Assembly: GCF_000230895.2 (NCBI RefSeq)
Contig: NC_016604.1
Coordinates: 1,860,001-1,924,000, forward strand
Length of the DNA stretch: 64,000 bases
DNA from: Mycolicibacterium rhodesiae NBB3
GTDB lineage: Bacteria; Actinomycetota; Actinomycetes; Mycobacteriales; Mycobacteriaceae
Reading direction: 5' to 3'
Shown here: in pieces, positions 33,987 to 42,829 of the stretch
How positions within the stretch are numbered: position 1 is the first letter of the stretch
How the letters are laid out: every line of letters begins with the position of its first letter
Made by a program: the position numbers and the translations under genes
The notes under the pieces: generated by a model
The model's input: only the letters and a program-made list of their open reading frames with translations
What the model was told of the DNA's origin: nothing
Database searches by the model: none

Positions 33987-34280
33987 TCAGGCGGTCTCCG
34001 CGTAGTAGTAGCGACGGGCTCGGACCTGCTGTCCGTTGCGTTCGGCCAGTGATTTCAACTGCCGCAGAGCAAACATGCGGCCGCGGCCGCCTTCGGGGAT
34101 CACGATGCCGGCCCACAGTCCCTCCGCGCGTGGTGACTCGCAGGCTTCACGGGCGCACAACCAGCGGCGTGGACACGCCCGGCAGATCGCCTTGGCCTCG
34201 TCGTCGGCCGAGGTCGTCCATCGTTCGGGATCACGCGTGCACGCTCCAACAGGCGTCTCGTCCCAGTGTGTGGTGTCCAT
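33987..34280 (-). CDS. whiB5: WhiB-family iron-sulfur transcription factor, WhiB5-like
   Basis: 97 residues from ATG at 34280 (MDTTHWDETPVGACTRDPERW). The four Fe-S cysteines are Cys14, Cys33, Cys36 and Cys42 (CRACPRRWLC). The G-[VIL]-W-x-G turn reads GLWAGI, and the basic C-terminal tail reads RRYYYAE. Naming as WhiB5 rests on position: in M. tuberculosis whiB5 (Rv0022c) lies just after the fhaA/tRNA-Leu region and next to the XRE-type Rv0023, as here. WhiB proteins bind sigma factors and respond to O2/NO. WhiB5 is reported to influence type VII secretion genes, which fits the ESX-1 locus next door. Confidence 0.82.
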   Translation of the reverse strand: MDTTHWDETPVGACTRDPERWTTSADDEAKAICRACPRRWLCAREACESPRAEGLWAGIVIPEGGRGRMFALRQLKSLAERNGQQVRARRYYYAETA

Positions 34281-34641
34281 CCCTGATGCTCCTCTGTACC
34301 TCCTGCGGCCGGGAGGCCGCGCGATGGCACCAAGGTAACCAACAAACCGTAGCAATGCAACAGTTATAGTCGCCAAAGCGAAGCGATTACGGTCCATGCA
34401 GGACGTGCTCGCAGCCCAAGTCACGCCGATACAGCGCTCTGAGCAGTCAATAAGCGATCCGAGGACGCAGACTGGCCGATCCGATGAACCGTAGCGCCGG
34501 CAGGTCCAAAAGCGGGTGCAAAGGCATAGCTTCGCCACGGATCATCGTCCAGCCACGCGGGTCAAGTCGTAGCGCTGACGGCGCCCACCGCTACGATTGC
34601 CTCGCCGCTTCGCCCCGCGAATTCTCGAGGAATGCCCGCCC
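34281..34641. other. Intergenic region between divergent whiB5 and XRE regulator (361 bases)
   Basis: No gene is supported here. Near the whiB5 start is a perfect GC dyad, GCGGCC-GGGA-GGCCGC at 34305-34320, in the whiB5 leader. A locally AT-rich stretch at about 34337-34372 (AACAAACCGTAGCAATGCAACAGTTATAG) may hold the reverse-strand promoter. The end next to the XRE gene has a TACGAT -10-like hexamer at about 34591 and TCGAGGAATG as a possible ribosome site. Confidence 0.5.
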
Positions 34642-35376
34642 ATGACCGATCCGGAGTCGACCGAGCAGTCGACCGAGGCGCTGGATCAGGGGATGGTTCG
34701 CGCCGGTGCGGCCGCGGCGGCACGACGCCGCGAACTCGACATCAGCCAGCGCAGCCTGGCCGCGGAGGGGATCATCAACGCGGGGGCGCTCATCGCGTTC
34801 GAGAAGGGGCGAAGCTGGCCTCGCGAGCGGACGCGAGCAAAGCTCGAAGAGGTGCTGCGATGGCCGCCGGGAACAATCGCGCGGATCCGGGAGGGCGACT
34901 CGATCGCCACCCAGCGCCCAGCCGAACCATCCGCGCACAACGGCAACGACACCTCGCTGATCGCCCAGGCAGTGGTCACCGCGGTCAACACGTTCGGCAC
35001 TGCGGTCGAGTCTCTGCCGCCCCTCGACGATCCCGACTTCACGCCTCGCGCGACGAGGATCCTCGCGGATCTACGTCAACTCGAGGCGGTCGCCGCGCGA
35101 GCCGCTCGGATCAGCAAGGTCTCGCCGGCGTTGATCAAGGCGCTCAGCGCGGTGCGCACCCGCTACGACGAGCTCATGTTGCGAGCCGCCCGTGCACCGC
35201 GGGCCACGGTTGGACAGCGACTGTACGCCGCACGCCGCGGCGCGAACCTGACAATTCTCGAAACCGCCCAAGCCGCAGGAGTTTCCGAACAGGACATCAT
35301 CGGCGCCGAGGCCGAACAACCCGTTTCCGCAGCCGCGGTACGAGAAATCGAATCACTGATCGAGCAGCTGAACTGA
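34642..35376 (+). CDS. XRE-type helix-turn-helix regulator (Rv0023-like)
   Basis: 244 residues from ATG at 34642 (MTDPESTEQSTEALDQGM); the in-frame ATG at 34597 lacks a family-like extension. Helix-turn-helix at ~20-75: ARRRELDISQRSLAAEGIINAGALIAFEKGRSWPRERTRAKLEEVLRWPPGTI. A second helix-turn-helix-like segment near the C-terminus (LYAARRGANLTILETAQAAGVSEQDIIGAE) suggests an internal duplication. Position beside whiB5 matches Rv0023 of M. tuberculosis. It ends 10 bases before the convergent EspI-like gene. Confidence 0.85.
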   Translation: MTDPESTEQSTEALDQGMVRAGAAAAARRRELDISQRSLAAEGIINAGALIAFEKGRSWPRERTRAKLEEVLRWPPGTIARIREGDSIATQRPAEPSAHNGNDTSLIAQAVVTAVNTFGTAVESLPPLDDPDFTPRATRILADLRQLEAVAARAARISKVSPALIKALSAVRTRYDELMLRAARAPRATVGQRLYAARRGANLTILETAQAAGVSEQDIIGAEAEQPVSAAAVREIESLIEQLN

Positions 35377-35386
35377 TCGCCGCTAC

Positions 35387-36835
35387 TCAGTAGCGCTCCC
35401 GGGTCCGATCATCGTGGGTCGGGTAATACTCGGCCAACGCCGCCACGACCTCGATGAACTTGCGCCTCGTCGCGGGTGACATCTCGCCCGTGCGGTCGAT
35501 GACACCCCCCGGCCGCAGATGCCCGTCGAAGGGCACTTCGACGACGACCTGGCCCTGGGCCGAGAACTGTTGCGCCAGGATCGAACGCGTCCGCTTGTCG
35601 GCGTGCCCGTCGGAGTCGTTGAGGACGACGACGGTGCGCTGCAACAGAGAAGTGAGCCCGCGGGCGGCGAGCCAGTCCAGTGTCTGCCCCGCAGCTGCCG
35701 CTCCGTCGACCCACGGCGAGGAGACCACGACCATCGCATCGAGATCCCGCAGCACCTCCTGGGTGACCGGGGTGTCCATTGTTGAGCTGCAGTCGACGAT
35801 GGAGATCGTGAAGTAGCGGTCCAGGCGCGCTGTCGCCTCCCGATAGATCGCCGGATCCAACACCCGTCGGCGCGCCGGCGTGCCCTCTCCGGCAAGCACG
35901 AACAGCCCGGCCGAATTGTTGCCAACCCGGTTGCGGATGTCGGCGAACGTCTCGAGGTGCTGATCGGCGGCCAGCTCCCAGTAGGAGCCCTGCGCTCTCG
36001 GGTCGACACGGCTGCCGAGCTTGCCGAATGCGGTGTCGGCGTCGATGGCCACCACGCGGTCGTCCTGCCGGAGTTCGGCGAAGACCGAACCGATACTCGC
36101 CGACACCGTCGTCTTCCCAACACCGCCCTTGCCCATCACGCCGACTTTGAAGTGCCCACGCAGTGGGGAGCGGACCTTCGCCTCGAGCTGCGCCTGCAGG
36201 ATCTCGTCCGGACCCCGCCCCAGATTCACCATCCCGAACGTGGCCTTGTACACCACGAACCGCCACCCTCGACTCGGCGGCACACGGCGCTGCGGCACCA
36301 GGTCGTCCTGCCGGATGCGGTCTGCGTATGACCCGCTGGCCGGCGGGGCCATCCGGGGGTCGGGACCGTATCCGCCGGGGAACCACGGCTGTGTCGATTG
36401 CGGAGGATGGCCGCCGGGCATCTGCATCGGCGGACCTTGCGGGCGGGGCGGTTGATGCTCAGGCGCAGGCCGCCACGGTTGCGCACCCGGTGGCAGCGGG
36501 CCGGTGTTGCGCGCCGTGCCCGGCGGCGGACCGAACCGCTGAGGTGGTTGACGAAAGCTGCCACCCGGCCGCTCAGGCTCCCTGACACCAAGGGGTGGGC
36601 CGGACTCCCACGATGGCGCGCTCGGCCGGGCGAGCTCCGATGTCGCGCCGAGATCCCCGTCCCGGGTATCCCAGGTGTCGGCTGGCGAAGGCGGGACGAA
36701 GTCGACGGGAGGACGCACGGGACCTTCCCGCGTCGGGGGAGCGGGCTCGGATTCGGCGGCCGACGGCTCGTAGTCGGTCTCCTCGGGGCCGGTCCATCCG
36801 AGCTTTCTCCGCAATTCGTCATCGCGGTCGGTCAC
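35387..36835 (-). CDS. EspI-like MinD/ParA-type ATPase with Pro-rich N-terminus
   Basis: 482 residues from GTG at 36835, chosen because AGGAG lies 7 bases upstream; an ATG 24 bases further up is the alternative. The first ~195 residues are Pro-rich and disordered (GPPPGTARNTGPLPPGAQPW). A conserved hinge follows (RGWRFVVYKATFGMVNLGRGPDEIL), then a MinD/ParA ATPase with deviant Walker A KGGVGKTT (Lys241), VVAIDADTAFGKLG and ISIVDCSSTMDTPVT. It resembles EspI at 49409-50779 in all three parts. It is divergent from the espE-like gene and thus probably part of the ESX-1 locus. Such ATPases may position or energise secretion; the exact role is unknown. Confidence 0.85.
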   Translation of the reverse strand: MTDRDDELRRKLGWTGPEETDYEPSAAESEPAPPTREGPVRPPVDFVPPSPADTWDTRDGDLGATSELARPSAPSWESGPPLGVREPERPGGSFRQPPQRFGPPPGTARNTGPLPPGAQPWRPAPEHQPPRPQGPPMQMPGGHPPQSTQPWFPGGYGPDPRMAPPASGSYADRIRQDDLVPQRRVPPSRGWRFVVYKATFGMVNLGRGPDEILQAQLEAKVRSPLRGHFKVGVMGKGGVGKTTVSASIGSVFAELRQDDRVVAIDADTAFGKLGSRVDPRAQGSYWELAADQHLETFADIRNRVGNNSAGLFVLAGEGTPARRRVLDPAIYREATARLDRYFTISIVDCSSTMDTPVTQEVLRDLDAMVVVSSPWVDGAAAAGQTLDWLAARGLTSLLQRTVVVLNDSDGHADKRTRSILAQQFSAQGQVVVEVPFDGHLRPGGVIDRTGEMSPATRRKFIEVVAALAEYYPTHDDRTRERY

Positions 36836-37324
36836 TGCGAATCTCCTCACCAATGTCATGTCATGCGGGCTCCGACCCCTTTCCCAGTATCAACCACGCC
36901 CGGCAACAGCCGCAGACGCGCCGAAACCACGACTGCGCCAATGCCGTCAGCAAACACCTTCGGACACGGGCGGGTGCGGGTGGTGGACGGCGGGAAGGGC
37001 TCGGAAGGCTTGTCCCGCAAGGGCAGCGAGACGGGCGGTACCAGTCGATGCGCCGATCGGAGGTCGCACTTGTCGTGGGACGGAACGGGCGTCACCAGTG
37101 ATTAGCCACACGGATTTCACAATGCTCGGAAGAGCAGCTATGCTGTGAAAACCAATAGCTGTGCGCCGCGTTTACCGAGTCGCCCGAAGCCGTGATCCGG
37201 CCGAAAATTGGTGACATGGGGACGGTTGTGCCGCTGGTACGCTTTCACGCAACGGAGGGGTTTGCGTAAAGGGGTCGAATGGCATGCGTGTGGTTCGTGG
37301 CAAAGTCGCATTGGTCGGTGCGCG
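36836..37324. other. Divergent intergenic region upstream of ESX-1 (about 490 bases)
   Basis: No convincing gene is seen between the EspI-like gene and the espE-like gene. Short open frames on both strands lack ribosome sites. The half nearest espE contains a locally AT-richer island at about 37098-37165 (GATTAGCCACACGGATTTCACAATGC...GCTATGCTGTGAAAACCAATAGC) with an imperfect dyad AGCAGCTATGCTGTG. A GGAGGGG purine stretch sits at 37254. This is the natural place for the ESX-1 promoter and regulator sites. Confidence 0.5.
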
Positions 37325-38035
37325 GTGAAGCGCCGCCACACCGGTGCGTCCGACGACACGCGTGACGCGTCGGCCGACGTCGTGGGCACCGACTTGCTGG
37401 ACTTCGGCCGGCTGATCATCGCCGGCATGAAAATGACCACAGGAGAGGGCGAACCCGACCCTGGGTCGTCGTTCCGAAACGGCCGCGAAGGCTTCGACAA
37501 GGCCGGTGCCACGTTGCGCTCGGCGGTCCCAGATGACAGTTGGAGCGGCGTCGGGTCACGGGCGTACGCCGACCAGAACACCCGACAGCAGCTCCGGTCC
37601 GAGGCGATGGCCGATGCCGACGAGGCGGTCTTCGCCGTCCTCGTCCGGGAGTCCCTCCAAATCAAGGCACGCCGGGACACCCTCGATACCCAGGCGGACC
37701 TCTTGGCCAAGACCAGCTCCGTGACCTTCCCCCTCCAATTCATTCCGCGGTATGGCGAAGCCGCCAAGCTGGCCATCGAGACGGCGGCGTTGAACTCCGC
37801 GCTTCAACTGTGCGCACGCACGCTCTACGAACTGCAGTCCGAAGTGTCCGCCAACGCCGCGGAGCTCGGTCAAGCCGTCGGCCGCTACGCCGGAGTCGCC
37901 GACACCGCGACGGGTGCGGTCGATTTCAATCCCCCGCCGGCGCCGGATACCGTGGATTCGGGGGTAGCACCGGTCGGGTCCGGGGGGCCGCTACCGGGAG
38001 TTACGACGTTGGGGGAAGGCGTTCATGTCCGGTGA
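37325..38035 (+). CDS. espE: EspE-like ESX-1 secretion-associated protein (short form)
   Basis: 236 residues from a GTG at 37325; the start is uncertain and the frame stays open upstream. Residues ~30-115 match EspE/EspA N-terminal domains: GLL/LIIAGM then TGEGEPDPGSSFRNGREGFDKA, the W-x-G motif in DSWSGVGSRAYADQN, RQQLRSEAMADADEAV. EspE of M. tuberculosis (Rv3864) is ~400 residues with a long Pro/Leu/Gly-rich C-terminus. Here only a short Pro/Gly tail (NPPPAPDTVDSGVAP) remains. It overlaps espF by 11 bases and is first in the espE-F-G-H order. It is probably secreted with EspF. Confidence 0.75.
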   Translation: MKRRHTGASDDTRDASADVVGTDLLDFGRLIIAGMKMTTGEGEPDPGSSFRNGREGFDKAGATLRSAVPDDSWSGVGSRAYADQNTRQQLRSEAMADADEAVFAVLVRESLQIKARRDTLDTQADLLAKTSSVTFPLQFIPRYGEAAKLAIETAALNSALQLCARTLYELQSEVSANAAELGQAVGRYAGVADTATGAVDFNPPPAPDTVDSGVAPVGSGGPLPGVTTLGEGVHVR

Positions 38036-38345
38036 TGCCTTGCGCGTCACAACTGCGCACCTCGTCGGACTCACCGCCGCGCAGGTGCGCGCCGCCGCAG
38101 ACATCAGATCCGCCACATCGGCAGTGGAGGGGGCGGATGCCGCGGTGCGAAGTACGCACGGCGCCATCTCGTCGGCGACCGCTGACGCGGTCAGCCAGAT
38201 CGTCGCTGCGCGTCGGGATGCAGGCACGAAGATGGCGATGATCGCGGACGAACTCGGCGACAAGTTGACCGAGGCCGCGCGACGCTACGAGCAGACCGAC
38301 GACACGATGAGCCGCGCGCTGAGAGGGCAGGTGCAGCCGAGATGA
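38025..38345 (+). CDS. espF: EspF-like ESX-1 secretion-associated protein (EspC/DUF2580 type)
   Basis: 106 residues from ATG at 38025. It is a helical-hairpin small protein of the EspC/EspF class: LRVTTAHLVGLTAAQVRAAADIRSAT, then VSQIVAARRDAGTKMAMIADELGDKLTEAARRYEQTDDTMSRAL. The Y-x-x-x-D in YEQTD near the C-terminus is the type VII export signal pattern. It overlaps the espE-like gene by 11 bases and espG1 by 4. In M. tuberculosis EspF is co-secreted with EspE. Confidence 0.82.
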   Translation: MSGDALRVTTAHLVGLTAAQVRAAADIRSATSAVEGADAAVRSTHGAISSATADAVSQIVAARRDAGTKMAMIADELGDKLTEAARRYEQTDDTMSRALRGQVQPR

Positions 38346-39211
38346 CGACGGGGAGTGCGCAATCCGCGCGACACGACGCCACGCATATCGATGACGTCGT
38401 CGGAGTCGAGGTCACGATCGACGGAATGCTGGTCATCGCCGACCGCCTGGGCCAGTCGGAGTTTCCGACGGCACTGGGTATCCGGCTGAACATTCCGCAG
38501 CCTGAGCTGCGCGACATCGTCTGGGAACAGGTCGCGCGTGATCTGACCGCGCAGGGTGTCCTGGACGTGTTCGGCCAACCCCACCCGGAAGTCGCGGCGA
38601 TGGTGGACACGCTCAGCCGCGCCGACCGCACACTGGAGGCTCGCTGGTGGCGACGTGACGTGGGCGGCAAGATGATCCGTTTCGTGGTGTGCCGCAAGGG
38701 AGATCGGCACGTGGTCGCCGCGCGCGACGGCGACATGCTGGTCCTTCAGCGGGTCGCGCCGCAGGTCGGTCTGGCAGGAATGGTGAACACTGTCCTCGGG
38801 TCCGCCAACGCTGCCGACGTCGAGCCGCTGACCGGTGTCTCGAGTCAGTTGGCGGAATGCCGCGATGCAAGCCAGCTCCTCAAGTACGGCGTCGCACCGG
38901 CGTCGGCACGCGCGTACGCGAACATCATCGCCGACCCGGCGAGTTGGGTGGAGATCACCGCGCTGGAACGCCATCCCGGAGGGACATTCACCCAAGCCGA
39001 TGTCGCGGCAGGGGTACTCGACTCCAAACAGGGCCGCATCGTGTCGATACCGCGTCGGGTGAACGGAGAGCTGTACGGCAGCTTCCTGCCGGGCAGTCCC
39101 GAGAACCTCCAGCGCGCGCTGGACGGCCTGATCGAATTCCTGCCGTCCGGCAGCTGGTTCGACAAGACCCCAACCGACCCAGCAGATCCACATGGGACCG
39201 AACTGCAGTGA
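38342..39211 (+). CDS. espG1: ESX-1 chaperone EspG1
   Basis: 289 residues, start overlapping the espF stop (ATGA). The sequence is close to Rv3866: VVGVEVTIDGMLVIADRL, LRDIVWEQVARDLTAQGVLD, RWWRRDVGGKMIRFVVCRKGDRHVVAARDGDMLVLQ, VAPQVGLAGMV and GVLDSKQGRIVSIPRRV. EspG proteins are cytosolic chaperones that bind the tip of PE/PPE heterodimers and keep them soluble for their own ESX system. The likely client here is PE35/PPE68 in the same cluster. No membrane segment. Confidence 0.95.
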   Translation: MTTGSAQSARHDATHIDDVVGVEVTIDGMLVIADRLGQSEFPTALGIRLNIPQPELRDIVWEQVARDLTAQGVLDVFGQPHPEVAAMVDTLSRADRTLEARWWRRDVGGKMIRFVVCRKGDRHVVAARDGDMLVLQRVAPQVGLAGMVNTVLGSANAADVEPLTGVSSQLAECRDASQLLKYGVAPASARAYANIIADPASWVEITALERHPGGTFTQADVAAGVLDSKQGRIVSIPRRVNGELYGSFLPGSPENLQRALDGLIEFLPSGSWFDKTPTDPADPHGTELQ

Positions 39212-39630
39212 ATTCACCGTTTGACAACGCAGAGCGCGACGACATGGAGGCGCTCGACTTTTCGGCACCAGAGGCGCCCTACGATGACGAACCGCCCGTT
39301 CCGGTGTTCACCGTCGCCAACCCACCGGGCACCGTGACCGTTACGGCCTTCATGGACGGCCGGGTCAAGGAGATCGAGTTATCCCCTAGGGCAACCGAAC
39401 TGACGGAGTACGAACTCGCCGATGAGATCGTCGTCATTGCAGGTCTGGCCACGCAGGAAGCAAAGTCGGCCCAGTACGCGTTCATGCTCGAAGGCATGCG
39501 GGACCAGGGTCACGATGACGCCGCCACCCGCGACTTCCTGGCCCGCGACCTGGACCTGCCTACGCCCGAAGAGGCACGGAGGGCGCGAGCGGACCTCTTT
39601 GCGACAAGGTATTCGGGTGACCATGTCTGA
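39208..39630 (+). CDS. espH: EspH-like ESX-1 protein
   Basis: 140 residues from GTG at 39208, overlapping the espG1 stop by 4 bases. The start codon was set by coupling and the conserved NSPFDNAERDDMEALDFSAPEAPYDDEPPVP opening. Further conserved text: VTAFMDGRVKEIELSPRATELTEYELADEIVVIAGLATQEAKSAQYAFMLE. In ESX-1 EspH is a small YbaB/EbfC-like cytosolic protein, reported as a chaperone for EspE/EspF. Position between espG1 and eccA1 matches Rv3867. The 3' end overlaps eccA1 by 8 bases. Confidence 0.9.
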   Translation: MNSPFDNAERDDMEALDFSAPEAPYDDEPPVPVFTVANPPGTVTVTAFMDGRVKEIELSPRATELTEYELADEIVVIAGLATQEAKSAQYAFMLEGMRDQGHDDAATRDFLARDLDLPTPEEARRARADLFATRYSGDHV

Positions 39631-41344
39631 CCATCTCACCAGCCTCTTCGGCAGTGCAGTCGGGATGCTGCCCAGTTCCCCCGCGCGGTCGATGGAGATC
39701 TTCTCCGAGATCACCACGATGGACGAGACCGCTTGCGACGCTTGGGTGGGACGGATCCGTTGCGGAGACACCGACCGGGTGACCCTGTTCCGCGCCTGGT
39801 ACTCGCGCTCGAACTTCGGACAGCTGGCCGGGTCCGCCGAGATCTCGATGAACAGCATCAACGCGCGGGTGCCGATCGGTGGGCAGTTCGGTGACATCAC
39901 CTATCCGATCAATTCACCGTTGGCCATCACGATGGGCTTCGCCGTCCACGAGGCCGCGGTCGGCAACTACGCCGATGCGATGGAGGCGCTCGAAGACGTG
40001 CCGTCGATCGGCGCAGAGCATCTGGTGTCGTGGGTGAAAGCGGTGATCTACGGTGCCGCCGAGCGCTGGACCGACGTCATCGACGAAGTCAAGGGCGCCG
40101 GCGGTTGGCCGGACAAGTTTCTCGCCGCCGCCGCCGGCGTCGCCCACGGGGTCGCGGCGGCCAACCTCGGTCTGTTCACCGAGGCCGAACGGCGGTTGAC
40201 CGAATCGAACTCGTCGCCGGCCGGTGAGGCATGCGCACCGGCAATCGCGTGGAATCTCGCAATGACGCGCCGCGGTCAAGGCAACGAGGACGCCGCCCAG
40301 GCCCTGCTGGAGTGGTTGCAGGCGACGCATCCGGAACCCAAAGTCGCTGCCGCGCTGAAGGATCCGAACTACCGTATTGCGACCACCACCGCCGAGAAGA
40401 TCGCCGCGCGCAAGGACCCGTGGGATGCGTCCAGCGTCGAGGCCGACAATTCAGGCCGCGAGCGGCTGCTCGCCGACGCGGAAGCCGAACTGGACCGGCA
40501 GATCGGGTTGACTCGGGTCAAGGAACAGATCGAGGCGTACCGGGCGGCCACGCAGATGGCGAAAATCCGTGCGGCCCGAGGGATGAAGGTCGCGCAGGCG
40601 TCCAAACACATGATCTTCGCCGGCCCCCCGGGAACCGGTAAGACGACGATCGCGCGCGTGGTCGCCAACATCCTGGCGGGTCTCGGCGTCATCAGCGAGC
40701 CCAAGCTCGTCGAATCGTCGCGCAAGGACTTCGTTGCCGAATACGAAGGCCAGTCCGCGGTGAAGACCAGCCGGACCATCGACCGTGCGGTCGGGGGCGT
40801 GCTGTTCATCGACGAGGCCTACACGTTGGTGCAGGAGCGCGACGGGCGCGCCGACCCGTTCGGCACCGAGGCGTTGGACACGCTGCTCGCACGTATGGAG
40901 AACGACCGCGATCGGCTCGTCGTGATCATCGCGGGATACAGCTCCGACATCGACCGCCTGCTGGAGTCCAATGACGGTCTTCGATCCCGCTTCGCCACCC
41001 GCATCGAGTTCGACTCGTATCTACCCTCAGAGATAGTCGACATCGCCAAAGTCATTGCGCAGGGCAATGATTCAACGTTGGACGACGAAGCTGCCAAGCG
41101 CGTGCTCGAGGCGGCGACGCTACTGAGCCAGCGCAGCCTCAACGGCAAGCCGGCGCTCGACATCGCGGGTAACGGTCGCTATGCGCGCCAGCTGGTGGAG
41201 GCCGGCGAGCAGAACCGGGACATGCGGCTGGCCCGGTCGGCGGACTTCGACAGCCTCGGCGACGAACAGTTGAGCGAGATCAACGGCGACGACATGATGA
41301 CGGCGATCACCGCTGTGCACACCCGACTGAGCATCAGCGAGTAG
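39623..41344 (+). CDS. eccA1: ESX-1 AAA+ ATPase EccA1
   Basis: 573 residues from ATG at 39623, the same length as M. tuberculosis EccA1; a GTG two codons upstream is possible. The N-terminal TPR-like domain (~1-280) contains WVGRIRCGDTDRVTLFRAWYSRSNFGQL and GNYADAMEALEDV. The CbbX-type AAA+ domain covers ~300-573: Walker A GPPGTGKTT (Lys340), pore-loop/EYEGQSAVKT, Walker B GGVLFIDEAY, sensor and Arg finger in LVVIIAGYSSDIDRLLESNDGLRSRF. It is a cytosolic hexameric ATPase thought to recycle chaperones from PE/PPE clients. Confidence 0.97.
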   Translation: MSDHLTSLFGSAVGMLPSSPARSMEIFSEITTMDETACDAWVGRIRCGDTDRVTLFRAWYSRSNFGQLAGSAEISMNSINARVPIGGQFGDITYPINSPLAITMGFAVHEAAVGNYADAMEALEDVPSIGAEHLVSWVKAVIYGAAERWTDVIDEVKGAGGWPDKFLAAAAGVAHGVAAANLGLFTEAERRLTESNSSPAGEACAPAIAWNLAMTRRGQGNEDAAQALLEWLQATHPEPKVAAALKDPNYRIATTTAEKIAARKDPWDASSVEADNSGRERLLADAEAELDRQIGLTRVKEQIEAYRAATQMAKIRAARGMKVAQASKHMIFAGPPGTGKTTIARVVANILAGLGVISEPKLVESSRKDFVAEYEGQSAVKTSRTIDRAVGGVLFIDEAYTLVQERDGRADPFGTEALDTLLARMENDRDRLVVIIAGYSSDIDRLLESNDGLRSRFATRIEFDSYLPSEIVDIAKVIAQGNDSTLDDEAAKRVLEAATLLSQRSLNGKPALDIAGNGRYARQLVEAGEQNRDMRLARSADFDSLGDEQLSEINGDDMMTAITAVHTRLSISE

Positions 41345-41347
41345 CGC

Positions 41348-42829
41348 ATGGCGAGTTTTCGGCTTACCACCAAGGTCCAGGTCAGCGGCTGGCGATTCCT
41401 GTTGCGCAGGGTCGAGCATGCGATCGTCCGACGCGATACCCGCATGTTCGACGATCCGCTGCAGTTCTACAGCCGGGCGGTGCAGGCGGGCGTCGTCATC
41501 GCCGTTCTCATCTGCCTGGGGGCGGCGCTGCTGGCGTATTTCAAGCCCCTCGGAAAGCGAGGCAGCGACACACTTCTGGTCGACCGCACCACCAATCAGC
41601 TCTATGTCGTGATCCCCGGCAGCGATCAGCTGCGGCCGGTGTACAACCTGACCTCGGCGCGCCTGGTGTTGGGCAATGCAGGCACTCCCGTCGCAGTGAA
41701 GTCCGATGAGTTGGACCGGATGCCCAAGGGTCAGCCGATCGGCATCCCCGGAGCTCCGTACGCCACGCCCGTCGGCGGCGCCAGCTCGACGTGGACGCTG
41801 TGCGACACCGTCACAAAGCCCGAGAGCGTCGCCCCCGATGTCGAGACGGCGGTGATCGTGCAACCGCTGCTGCCCGACGCGTCTGTCGGTCCGATGCGCG
41901 CAGACAACGGCGTGCTGGTCAGCTTCGAGAACGACACCTGGCTGGTGACCGAAACCGGAAGGCACGCGATCGACCTGTCCGACCGCGCATTGACCTCTGC
42001 GGTGGGTATCCCCGTCACCTCCAAGGCGACGCCGATCTCCGAAGGGCTGTTCAACGCCCTACCCAACGGCGGACCCCTGGTACTGCCGGCCATCGCCCGC
42101 TTCGGAGAGCCGAATACCGTTGGCCTGCAGCCCAATCTGGTGATCGGCTCGGTGTTCATGGCGCTCACCGAAGACGGCGAGCAACACTTCGTCGTCCTGC
42201 CGGACGGCGTCGCGCGGATCAACGGCACGACGGCGGCGGCCCTGCGCGCCACGAACTCGTTCGGTCTGGTCACCCCGCCGTCTGTCGAGGCCAGTACGGT
42301 CGCCAGGATCGCCGAGCAGGTGTACACCTCACCACTTCCCGACGAGCCGCTGGAGATACTGCTACGCGAGGACGCGCCGACGCTGTGCTGGGCATGGCAG
42401 CGCGAACCCGGCGACCAGGCCCCGAAGGCGACGGTGATCACCGGTCGTCACCTGCCGCTCGCACCGTCGGTGATGAACACCGGGATCCGTCAGATCGGCG
42501 GCGACGCAACCGTTTACCTCGATGGTGGCAAGTACATCCGTCTGCAATCGCCGGATCCGCGGTACGGCGAGAGCCTCTACTACATCGATCCCCAGGGCGT
42601 GCGGTACGGGTTGCCCGATGAACAGACCGGCGCCACGATCGGCCTGAATGCGCCGGTGACCGCACCATGGCAGGTGGTCGGCCTGTTGGTCGACGGCCCG
42701 GTGCTGTCCAAGCAGGCGGCGTTGCTCGAACACGACACGCTGGCCCCGAATCCCAACCCGCGCAAGATCGATGACAGATCCAATGCCGGAGCTCAACCCG
42801 TGACCGCGAATTCCGGAGGTGGCCGGTGA
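41348..42829 (+). CDS. eccB1: ESX-1 membrane core component EccB1
   Basis: 493 residues from ATG at 41348, three bases after eccA1. A cytoplasmic N-terminus ([30 protein letters not shown]) is typical of EccB. One transmembrane helix ([19 protein letters not shown]) near 45-65 is followed by a large periplasmic domain with repeats. A Cys in TWTLCDTV and one in PTLCWAWQ form the conserved disulfide. EccB is part of the EccBCDE membrane complex. Confidence 0.97.
   Translation: MASFRLTTKVQVSGWRFLLRRVEHAIVRRDTRMFDDPLQFYSRAVQAGVVIAVLICLGAALLAYFKPLGKRGSDTLLVDRTTNQLYVVIPGSDQLRPVYNLTSARLVLGNAGTPVAVKSDELDRMPKGQPIGIPGAPYATPVGGASSTWTLCDTVTKPESVAPDVETAVIVQPLLPDASVGPMRADNGVLVSFENDTWLVTETGRHAIDLSDRALTSAVGIPVTSKATPISEGLFNALPNGGPLVLPAIARFGEPNTVGLQPNLVIGSVFMALTEDGEQHFVVLPDGVARINGTTAAALRATNSFGLVTPPSVEASTVARIAEQVYTSPLPDEPLEILLREDAPTLCWAWQREPGDQAPKATVITGRHLPLAPSVMNTGIRQIGGDATVYLDGGKYIRLQSPDPRYGESLYYIDPQGVRYGLPDEQTGATIGLNAPVTAPWQVVGLLVDGPVLSKQAALLEHDTLAPNPNPRKIDDRSNAGAQPVTANSGGGR

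Noticed and set aside
38689..39207. Upstream in-frame extension of espH and a long frame overlapping espG1
   Set aside because: The extension lies wholly within the conserved espG1 coding sequence. The GTG overlapping the espG1 stop gives the EspH-like size.
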